From contig CAWJVZ010000004.1 in NCBI GenBank assembly GCA_963846475.1, positions 3,038,001 through 3,102,000 of the forward strand: 64,000 nucleotides of DNA. Direction: 5' to 3'. The notes below the pieces were generated by a model, which saw only the letters and a list, made by a program, of their open reading frames with translations, was not told where the DNA came from and did no database searches. The DNA is from DASWJZ01 sp963846475 (GTDB lineage: Bacteria; Pseudomonadota; Alphaproteobacteria; Rhizobiales; Afifellaceae). Numbering within the stretch: position 1 is the stretch's first letter; each line of letters begins with the position of its first letter. Shown in pieces: positions 9,013 to 15,815 of this stretch. Position numbers and translations under genes: made by a program.

Positions 9013-9439
9013 CTACTCCGTCTGAGCGGCGAGACCGCTCGCCGCGATGCCCGCAAGGGCGGCCTGCTCGTCATTCTCCGACGTATCGCCCGAGACGCCG
9101 ACGGCACCCGCGATCCGGCCGTCGCTCATGATGAGGACACCGCCGGGAACCGGAACGAGCGCGCCGCCCGTCACATGGCTCACCGCGGCGACGAAGGTCG
9201 GCTGTTGCTCCGCTCGCTTGCCGATCGCGCGAGCCCATGCCGAGCGCGAGCGCGCCAAAAGCCTTACCGTGCGCCACTTCGAAACGCTTGAGGCTGGTTC
9301 CGTCCTCGGCGGCAACCGCCTTGACCGCGCCGCGACTGTCGAGAACCGCGATGGCGAGCGGCTTGAGCCCCTCGCGGCGCGCATGAGCGAGCGCTTCGGC
9401 GATGATGGTCTGGGCGGCGGCCAGGGTGAGTTCGGGCAC
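9013..9439 (-). CDS. GlcG/HbpS-like heme-binding family protein (DUF336), one frameshift
   Basis: About 141 aa of the GlcG/HbpS family, often found with glycolate or other 2-hydroxyacid oxidation genes. The sequence VPELTLAAAQTIIAEALAHA, then KPLAIAVLDSRGAVKAVAAE and ALALGMGSR is followed after a frame change near 9225 by AEQQPTFVAAVSHVTGGALV and GVSGDTSENDEQAALAGIAA, which are hallmark blocks. It starts at GTG 9439 with AAGGAAAA upstream. It is the last gene of the leftward operon, 40 bp after the CoA-transferase. Molecular role uncertain: heme or small-ligand binding in the family. Confidence 0.82.
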
Positions 9440-9479
9440 GACATTTTCCTTAGTTGAGGTGCTTCGGTCGTGGATTTGT

Positions 9480-10694
9480 TCAGCTCTGCCGCGCCGCGCC
9501 GCTGGCGAGGAGCTCCGAAATCTCACCGGGCGCAAAACCCGTCTCGGCCAGCACCTGCCTTGTATGCTCGCCCAGCAACGGCGCGGGGCCGCCGGTTCGG
9601 CCCGGCGTGGCGGAGAATTTTAGCGGCAGGCCGATGGCCTTGGTTGCTCCCGCGACCGGGTGCGAGACGTCGACGACCATCTCGCGGGCGAGCGTCTGCG
9701 GGTGGCGGTGCATCTCGGCGATCGACAGCACCGGGCCCGCCGGGACGTCGGCGGCTTCCAGCGCGGCGAGCCATTCCGCGGTGGAACGTCGCCTGAAGAT
9801 GGGCGCGAGCCGCTCCTGCAGGGCACCGAGATTTTCCATGCGCTTGCGGTTGGTCTGAAACAGCGGCTCGGCGGGCAGCTCCGGCGCTTCCAGCACGCCG
9901 GCCAGCCGCTCCCAATTGCGCTGGTTCGCCGCCCCGACATTGATCCAGCCGTCGGCCGTCTCGAACGCCTGGTACGGCGCGTTGAGCGGGTGCGCCGACC
10001 CCATCGGGCCGGGCGAGACGCCGGTCGCGAAGGCGATCGCCGATTGCCAGTAGGTGTGCACGATGCCGGCCTCGAACAAAGATGTGTCCACCCGCTGGCC
10101 TTCGCCGGTCTGCAGCCGCCGCGCATAGGCCGCGACGACGCCCAGCGCCGCCAAGATGCCGGCGGTGATGTCGGTCACCGGGGCGCCGACCTTGACCGGC
10201 GGCCGGCGCTCGCCCTCGCCGGTGATGGCCATCAGCCCCGACATGCCCTGCGCGATCAGGTCGAAGCCGCCGCGGTCGGCATAAGGCCCGGTCCGCCCGA
10301 AGCCGGAGACCTCGCAATAAATGAGGCCGGGATTGTCGCGGCGCAGCTCCTCGTAGCCGAGCCCCAGGCGCTCCATGGTGCCCTTGCGGTAATTCTCGAT
10401 GACCACGTCGGCGTTGACGAGCAGCCGGCGCAGTGCCGCCTTGGCGGGATCCTGCTTGAGGTCGAGGACGATGCCGCGCTTGTGGCGGTTCATCATCATG
10501 AAGGCGGCGGATTCGCCGTTGATGTCGGGCGGCAGGAAGCGGCGGCTGTCGTCGCCCTCCGGCTTCTCGACCTTCACGACGTCGGCGCCCATGTCGGCGA
10601 GCATCAGTCCGCAGACGGGGCCCGCCATGATATGGGCGAGCTCGATGACCCGCATGCCCTGCAGCGGGCCCGCGGAAGCCGCCTCCTCGTCCAT
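9480..10694 (-). CDS. CaiB/BaiF family CoA-transferase
   Basis: A family III CoA-transferase of 404 aa that moves CoA between organic acids through an aspartyl-CoA intermediate. Seen: GMRVIELAHIMAGPVCG at the N-terminus, LADMGADVVKVEKPEGDD, the block NRHKRGIVLDLKQ, GFDLIAQGMSGLMAITG, and PVTDITAGILAALGV whose Asp sits where the family nucleophile is. The start ATG 10694 lies 2 bp after the hydratase stop, so translation is coupled. The substrate is probably the hydroxy- or oxoacid handled by the TRAP transporter and dehydrogenase of this locus (inference). Confidence 0.92.
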   Translation of the reverse strand: MDEEAASAGPLQGMRVIELAHIMAGPVCGLMLADMGADVVKVEKPEGDDSRRFLPPDINGESAAFMMMNRHKRGIVLDLKQDPAKAALRRLLVNADVVIENYRKGTMERLGLGYEELRRDNPGLIYCEVSGFGRTGPYADRGGFDLIAQGMSGLMAITGEGERRPPVKVGAPVTDITAGILAALGVVAAYARRLQTGEGQRVDTSLFEAGIVHTYWQSAIAFATGVSPGPMGSAHPLNAPYQAFETADGWINVGAANQRNWERLAGVLEAPELPAEPLFQTNRKRMENLGALQERLAPIFRRRSTAEWLAALEAADVPAGPVLSIAEMHRHPQTLAREMVVDVSHPVAGATKAIGLPLKFSATPGRTGGPAPLLGEHTRQVLAETGFAPGEISELLASGAARQS

Positions 10695-10696
10695 GT

Positions 10697-11494
10697 TCAG
10701 CGGCCCTGCCATTTGGCGGGGCGCTTTTGCAGAAACGCCTCCAGGCCCTCGCGGAAATCCTGGCTCGTGTAGCAGCTGGCGATGAGGTCGGCGTCGTCGC
10801 GGCGGCCCTGGCGGATGCGGCGGAGCGCTTCCTTGGTCGCCCGCAGCGTCAGCGGCGCGTTGCCGGCGAGAAGCCTCGCGAGCTCGCGCGCTCGCGCCAT
10901 CAGCGCGGGCTGGTCCTCCAGCACCTCCGAGACCAGGCCGATCGCCTTCGCCTCCTCCGCTTCGACCAGGCGCGCGGTGAAAATCACGTCCATCACACGG
11001 CCGGCGCCGATCAAGGCCGCCATGCGTGCATAATTCTCCAGCGACAGGCAATTGCCGAGCGTGCGGGCGATCGGGTAGCCGAATTTCAGGGTTTTGGCGG
11101 CAATCCGCAGGTCGCACGCGGCGGCGATCCCGGCGCCACCACCGGTGCAGGCGCCGGCAATGGCCGCGATGGTCGGCACCGCGCAGGTCTCGACCGCCGC
11201 AAGGACGCGCTCGATGTTCTGCTCGTAGGTCTGCGCGTCGGCCTCGGTGCGGAAGGCGCGGAACTGCGAGATGTCGGTGCCGGCGGCGAAGGCGCGGTCG
11301 CCGCTGCCGGTGACGATCAGCGCCCGCACCTCGCCGTCCGGGCGCATGCCGCGGCAGATCTCGGCCAATCGGTCGTACATGGCGAAGGTGAGCGCATTGC
11401 GCGCCTGCGGCCGGTTCAGCGTGGCAATGGCGATCGGGCCGTCCGTCTCGAAGAGGACATCGCCCGCGGCGTTCGTCTGGAGGGCTTCGTTCAT
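10697..11494 (-). CDS. enoyl-CoA hydratase/isomerase family protein
   Basis: A crotonase-fold protein of 265 aa acting on acyl-CoA. Seen: IATLNRPQARNALTFAMYD, the oxyanion-hole regions AFAAGTDISQF and IAGACTGGGAGIAAACDL, and the C-terminal block APLTLRATKEALRR. One usual catalytic Glu position reads NCLSLENYARM, so hydratase, isomerase or lyase activity cannot be decided. ATG 11494 has GGCGGA upstream; a TTG two codons earlier is less likely. It sits between the TRAP large permease and the CoA-transferase. Confidence 0.9.
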   Translation of the reverse strand: MNEALQTNAAGDVLFETDGPIAIATLNRPQARNALTFAMYDRLAEICRGMRPDGEVRALIVTGSGDRAFAAGTDISQFRAFRTEADAQTYEQNIERVLAAVETCAVPTIAAIAGACTGGGAGIAAACDLRIAAKTLKFGYPIARTLGNCLSLENYARMAALIGAGRVMDVIFTARLVEAEEAKAIGLVSEVLEDQPALMARARELARLLAGNAPLTLRATKEALRRIRQGRRDDADLIASCYTSQDFREGLEAFLQKRPAKWQGR

Positions 11495-11515
11495 TTTCAA
11501 TCCGCCGTGGGCGGG

Positions 11516-12799
11516 TCAGGGGTAGAAATAGTCGACGAGCGCCATGGGGACCGGCGGCACGTAGGTGATCAGCAGAAGCACCGCCAGGAGCACGCCGATG
11601 AACCAGACGTTGACCTTGGTGACTTCCCAGATGTCGGCCTTGGCGATGGAGCAGGTGGCGATCAGCACGCTCGCCACAGGCGGCGTCTGCTGACCGATCG
11701 ACAGATTGAGGGTGACGATGATCCCGAAATGCACGGGATCGATTCCCGCCGCGATGACCAGCGGCATGACGATCGGCACGACCAGGATGATGGCCGCCGC
11801 GGAATGCAGGAACAGCCCCATGACCAGGAAGAAGATATTGAGGATCGCCAGGATGGCGTATTTGTTTTGCGTGAAGTCCAACAGGGCCGCGGCCAGCCGC
11901 TGCGGCACCTGCGCCTCGGTCAAATAAATGCCGAGCAGCGCCGACGCGGCGATGAGGAGCATGACCACGGCGGTCTGCACGGCGCCGTCGACCGCCGCGC
12001 GGCGGAAATGCGCGAAATCAAGGTCGCGGTAGATCACCCCCGCGATGAACAGGGCTGCCACGACGGCCAGGCCCGCGCCTTCAGTCGCCGTGACGATGCC
12101 GCCAAAAATGCCGCCGAGGATGATCAGCGGCATGGTCAGCGCCCAGAACGATTCCTTGAAGGTGACCCACACGCGGCAAAGGTTGAACCGGTCCTCGACC
12201 GGCCAGTCGTGCTTGCGCGCCAGATAGTAGGAAATGCCCATCATGGCGAAGCCGCCGAGCAGCCCGGGCACAATGCCGGCAACGAACAGCTGCACGATCG
12301 AGGACCCGGACATCACCCCATAAAGGATCATCGGGATCGAGGGCGGGATGATGATGGCGAGGCTCGCCGAGGACGAGGTGATCGCCGCGGTGAATTCTCG
12401 GGAATAGCCGCGCCGCATCATCGCCGGCATGATCACCGGGCCGGTGGCGGCGACATCGGCCACCGCCGACCCGGAGATCTCGGCGAAGAACATCGACTGC
12501 ACGATGTTCACATGCGCCAGCCCGCCGCGGATGAAGCCCACCAGCGCGATACAAAAGTCCATCAGCCGGCGCGAAATCGACGACGAGTTCATGATCGCGC
12601 CGGCCAGGATGAACATCGGGATGGCAAGGAGCGGAAAGCTCTGGGCGCCCTCGTACATGGTCAGGGCCACGTTGGGCAGCATGTAGGCGCCCTGCGTCAG
12701 CACGATCGCCGCCGCGGCAATAGCACCGAGAGCGATGGCGATCGGCACGTGGGCGAGCACCAGCACGACGAGCGCGAGGAGCATGACGAAGATGCTCAT
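11516..12799 (-). CDS. TRAP transporter large permease (DctM-type)
   Basis: An intact 427-aa multi-span permease, start MSIFVMLLALVVLVLAHVP. Family motifs: FPLLAIPMFILAGAIMNSS, FAEISGSAVADVAATGPVI, SLAIIIPPSIPMILYG, IILGGIFGGIVTATEGAG and LSIGQQTPPVASVL. The start overlaps the stop of the small permease (ATGA at 12796-12799). The longer frame upstream of 12799 belongs to the small-permease region in another frame. With the upstream DctP and DctQ it forms a complete importer. Confidence 0.95.
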   Translation of the reverse strand: MSIFVMLLALVVLVLAHVPIAIALGAIAAAAIVLTQGAYMLPNVALTMYEGAQSFPLLAIPMFILAGAIMNSSSISRRLMDFCIALVGFIRGGLAHVNIVQSMFFAEISGSAVADVAATGPVIMPAMMRRGYSREFTAAITSSSASLAIIIPPSIPMILYGVMSGSSIVQLFVAGIVPGLLGGFAMMGISYYLARKHDWPVEDRFNLCRVWVTFKESFWALTMPLIILGGIFGGIVTATEGAGLAVVAALFIAGVIYRDLDFAHFRRAAVDGAVQTAVVMLLIAASALLGIYLTEAQVPQRLAAALLDFTQNKYAILAILNIFFLVMGLFLHSAAAIILVVPIVMPLVIAAGIDPVHFGIIVTLNLSIGQQTPPVASVLIATCSIAKADIWEVTKVNVWFIGVLLAVLLLITYVPPVPMALVDYFYP

Positions 12800-13350
12800 G
12801 TCCGGGTGCCCTCGTGGACATGCATCTGCTCCTCCACCTCCGCCACGTCGGCGGGGATGCCCTCGCGGAGCCTCCGCCAATATTCGGGAAGGCTCAGCGC
12901 CTCGCAGACGATGAAGAGGACCGCGCCGATCGGGATCACCGACTGGGTGAGCTGGATCGGCACGCCCGGCAAGCTGATGAGGTGCATGCCGTGCAGGACC
13001 TGGAGGACTTGCAGACCCGTCCAGGCGAGCACGGCAAAGAAGGCGAAGACGACCGCTTCGCCGAAGGAGGCGACGACGAAGCGCCAGCGGAGCGGCATGG
13101 CGAGGAGCACGCCGTCGAAGCCGATATGGGCGCGCTTCAGCGCCGCCAGCGCCGCGCCGTAATAGGTGATCCAGGCCAGCATGATGGAGCCGACCTCGTC
13201 GTACCAGACGAAGGACGCACCCGCCTTGCGCCAGATCACCGCCAGCACCACCACCACGGTCAGGGCGATGATCAGGAACATCACCCAGACTTCCAGGATG
13301 CGCTCCAGCGCCCTGTGCAGCCGAGCGAGGACGGTCACGACGACATCCAC
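12796..13350 (-). CDS. TRAP transporter small permease (DctQ-type)
   Basis: About 184 aa with four helices in the DctQ arrangement: FLIIALTVVVVLAVIWRKAG, WYDEVGSIMLAWITYYGAA followed by LKRAHIGFD, then two C-terminal helices ending SVIPIGAVLFIVCEAL. The start is uncertain: GTG 13350 gives VDVVVTVLARLHRALERILE, a normal family N-terminus, while the frame is open to 13413. It lies after dctP, separated by a strong hairpin, and overlaps dctM. Confidence 0.9.
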   Translation of the reverse strand: MDVVVTVLARLHRALERILEVWVMFLIIALTVVVVLAVIWRKAGASFVWYDEVGSIMLAWITYYGAALAALKRAHIGFDGVLLAMPLRWRFVVASFGEAVVFAFFAVLAWTGLQVLQVLHGMHLISLPGVPIQLTQSVIPIGAVLFIVCEALSLPEYWRRLREGIPADVAEVEEQMHVHEGTRT

Positions 13351-13410
13351 ATCACGAGCTCTCGCTGGCCTCTGAAAGCCGGCCGCCCCTAGACGGGCAT
13401 CGGCTCGTTC

Positions 13411-13440
13411 CATACGCCCCCGCGGGTTCGGGGGCGTATG
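13411..13440 (-). terminator. intercistronic hairpin between dctP and dctQ
   Basis: A perfect 12-bp inverted repeat, catacgcccccg (13411-13422) and cgggggcgtatg (13429-13440), with a 6-base loop. It lies between the DctP stop (13468) and the small-permease start. There is no U-run, so it is more likely an mRNA-stabilising or partial-termination element that keeps the binding protein more abundant than the permeases. Confidence 0.75.
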
Positions 13441-13467
13441 GACCTTGGCTAGGCCGAGTGAATGCCT

Positions 13468-14454
13468 TCAGGACGCCTGGCCGAGGCTGATCGCCTTGTC
13501 GACCACGTCCTTGCCGCCCTCCACCTGCGTGCCGAACTCCTCGTAGATCGGCGTGCTCGCCTTGATGAAGGCGTCCTTGTCGGCCTCGTTCACCTGGATG
13601 TCGCTCTCGCCTTTGATCTTCTCCAGAAGCTCGGTTTCCAGGCGCGCCGCGTTCTCGTAGACGAAGGCCTGCGTCTCCTTGGCGGTTTCGGTGAGGATCT
13701 GGCGCACGTCCTCCGGCAGGCTGTCCCAGCGGTTCTTGCCGGCGAGCACATAGGCCGGCGTGTAGACGTGGCCGGTCATTGACAGAAAGTCCTGCACTTC
13801 CTGTAGCTTGGCGCTGTATATCTGGGTAAGCGGGTTCTCCTGGCCGTCGACGACGCCGGTCTGCAGCGCGGTGAACACTTCCGAGAAGGACATCGGCGTC
13901 GGATTGGCGCCGTAGCTCTGGAACATCTTTACGCGCCATTCGCCGCTCGGCACGCGCAGCTTGATGCCTTGGAGGTCTTCGGGCGTGTTGATCGGGCGTG
14001 CGTTGTTGGTGATGTGGCGGAAGCCGTTCTCCCATACCGCCAGGACCGTATAGCCCTGCGCCTCGGCGGCAGGCGCGAGCGTCGGCCAGACCACCGCTTC
14101 CTCGATGCGCTTCATATGCTCGCGATCCTTGACCAGGTATGGCATCTCGAACATGCCGAATACCGGCACCACGCTCGACATGACGGTTGACGGGAGCGCG
14201 AAATCGGCCGTGCCGAGCCGCAGTTTTTGCAGCAGCTCCTCGTCGGAGCCGAGCTGGCTGGAGCCGAACACGACGACCTTGGCCTTGTCGCCGAGCTTCT
14301 CATTGGCGCGACGGGCGAATTCCTCGGCGGACAGCGCGAACAGCGATCCCGGCTCGCCGACATGGCCGAATTTCAGCTCCATCTGCGCAAAACTCGGGGA
14401 GGCAAAGGCGAGGGCGGCGCCCAAGCCTGCCGCGAAAAGCACTGGTAATCTCAT
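13468..14454 (-). CDS. TRAP transporter solute-binding protein (DctP family)
   Basis: A periplasmic binding protein of 328 aa. It has a signal peptide (MRLPVLFAAGLGAALAFASP, cleavage near ASPSFA-QM), then the DctP fold: LKFGHVGEPGSLFALSAEEF, VVVFGSSQLGSDEELLQKL, the conserved ligand region TPEDLQGIKLRVPSGE with the carboxylate-binding Arg, and MSFSEVFTALQTGVVDGQEN. The ligand is probably an organic acid. It is 24 bp downstream of the aminotransferase gene, in the same operon. Confidence 0.95.
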   Translation of the reverse strand: MRLPVLFAAGLGAALAFASPSFAQMELKFGHVGEPGSLFALSAEEFARRANEKLGDKAKVVVFGSSQLGSDEELLQKLRLGTADFALPSTVMSSVVPVFGMFEMPYLVKDREHMKRIEEAVVWPTLAPAAEAQGYTVLAVWENGFRHITNNARPINTPEDLQGIKLRVPSGEWRVKMFQSYGANPTPMSFSEVFTALQTGVVDGQENPLTQIYSAKLQEVQDFLSMTGHVYTPAYVLAGKNRWDSLPEDVRQILTETAKETQAFVYENAARLETELLEKIKGESDIQVNEADKDAFIKASTPIYEEFGTQVEGGKDVVDKAISLGQAS

Positions 14455-14478
14455 CTGCGTTTTCCTCCGTGCTTGCTG

Positions 14479-15711
14479 TTAGCCGACTGGCATTGCCAGG
14501 CGCTCGGGCGTCTGACGCGCCCGTTTGTCGTCACTCTCAGTTGCATTCGGCGTTGAGGCAAGGAAATCCAGCGCCGCCTGCACGCCGCCTTTCCGGTGCG
14601 GCACGCCGGCGCGCTCGAGGCCCATCTCCACGCCGGAAAGCGTGCCCGCTAGCATCAGGTCGTTGAAGTCGCCCAAATGGCCGATGCGGAACACCTTGTC
14701 GGCGATCTTGGACAGGCCGCTGCCGAGGGACATGTCGAAGGCGTCCGCCACGACCCGGCGAAATCGATCGGCGCTGTGGCCCTCCGGCATGAGCACCGCG
14801 GTCAGCGACGCGGAATAGTGCCGCGGCTCGCGGCAGAAGATTTCCAGGTCCCAGGCCTTGACGGCCCGGCGCGTCGCCTCCGCATGGCGCCGATGACGGG
14901 CGAAGACGTGGTCGAGGCCTTCCTCGTGCAGCATGTCGATGGCTTCAGCCAACCCGTAGAGGAGGTTCGTCGCCGGCGTATAGGGGAAGTAGCCCTTCTC
15001 GTTGGCGGGCAACATCTCGCCCCAGTTCCAGAACGAATTCGGCAGCCGCGCCGATTTCGACGCCCGCAGCGCCTTTTCGCTCACTGCGTTGAAGGAGAGG
15101 CCCGGCGGCAGCATCAGTCCCTTCTGCGAGCCGCCGACCGTGACGTCGACGCCCCATTGGTCGTGCCGGTAGTCGATCGAGCCGAGCGAGGAGATCGTGT
15201 CGACCACGAACAGCGCCGGGTGGCCGGCAGCGTCGATGGCCTGGCGCACTTCGTCGATGGGCGATGCGCAGCCCGTAGAGGTCTCGTTGTGCACCACACA
15301 CACGGCCTTGATCGAACGGGCCTTGTCGGCGCGGAGGCGGTCCTCGATCGCGTTGGGGTCGATGCCGGCGCGCCAATCGCCCTGCATGAACTCCGGCTCC
15401 AGGCCCAGCCGGGCGGCCATCGCCTTCCAGAGCGTGGCGAAATGGCCGGTCTCGTACATCAGCACGTGGTCGCCGGGCGAAAGCGTGTTGACCAGCGCCG
15501 CTTCCCACGCCCCCGTGCCCGACGCGGGATAGATGACCACCGGATTTGTCGTCTTGAATATCGTCTTGATGCCGTCCAGCACTCTGCGGCCGAGCTCGGC
15601 GAATTCCGGGCTGCGGTGGTCCATGGTAGGCATATCCATGGCCCGCAGCACGCGGTCAGGAACGTTGGTCGGGCCAGGTATCTGAAGAAAGTGGCGTCCG
15701 GCCCTGTGCAT
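14479..15711 (-). CDS. class V aminotransferase, serine/alanine-glyoxylate type
   Basis: A PLP enzyme of 410 aa resembling serine-glyoxylate and alanine-glyoxylate aminotransferases, which make glycine from glyoxylate. Seen: FLQIPGPTNVPDRVLRAMD, the phosphate-binding YPASGTGAWEAAL, FVVDTISSLGSIDY with the PLP Asp, and VGGSQKGLMLPPGLSF with the Schiff-base Lys (K197). I chose ATG 15711 (GGAG 8 bases upstream) because the family begins there; the frame is open to 15774. First gene of the leftward operon and divergent from the FAD dehydrogenase. Confidence 0.92.
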   Translation of the reverse strand: MHRAGRHFLQIPGPTNVPDRVLRAMDMPTMDHRSPEFAELGRRVLDGIKTIFKTTNPVVIYPASGTGAWEAALVNTLSPGDHVLMYETGHFATLWKAMAARLGLEPEFMQGDWRAGIDPNAIEDRLRADKARSIKAVCVVHNETSTGCASPIDEVRQAIDAAGHPALFVVDTISSLGSIDYRHDQWGVDVTVGGSQKGLMLPPGLSFNAVSEKALRASKSARLPNSFWNWGEMLPANEKGYFPYTPATNLLYGLAEAIDMLHEEGLDHVFARHRRHAEATRRAVKAWDLEIFCREPRHYSASLTAVLMPEGHSADRFRRVVADAFDMSLGSGLSKIADKVFRIGHLGDFNDLMLAGTLSGVEMGLERAGVPHRKGGVQAALDFLASTPNATESDDKRARQTPERLAMPVG

Positions 15712-15815
15712 GCCTGCTCCAATCGATCGGGTAGCAATCTTGCTGCGCGCTCTCGTTGCAACTGAATTATGCATTCATTATTCGTGTCAAGTCCTGGATC
15801 AGACACGAGTGCACG
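15712..15815. promoter_or_regulatory. divergent promoter region with inverted repeat, candidate GntR operator
   Basis: The 104 bp between the two divergent starts hold an AT-rich core (15757-15787). The inverted repeat tcgtgtc (15782-15788) / gacacga (15802-15808) has a 13-base spacer. On the minus strand a TTGACA (15790 to 15785) overlaps the left arm and is followed by gaatgcataattc, a plausible promoter for the aminotransferase operon. Binding by the regulator at 18779-19459 is inferred from context. Confidence 0.45.

Noticed and set aside
10727..13162. 811-codon open frame on the plus strand over the TRAP and hydratase genes
   Set aside because: It is the antisense of intact, clearly recognisable genes; long His/Arg/Asp-rich antisense frames are expected from the strong third-position GC bias.
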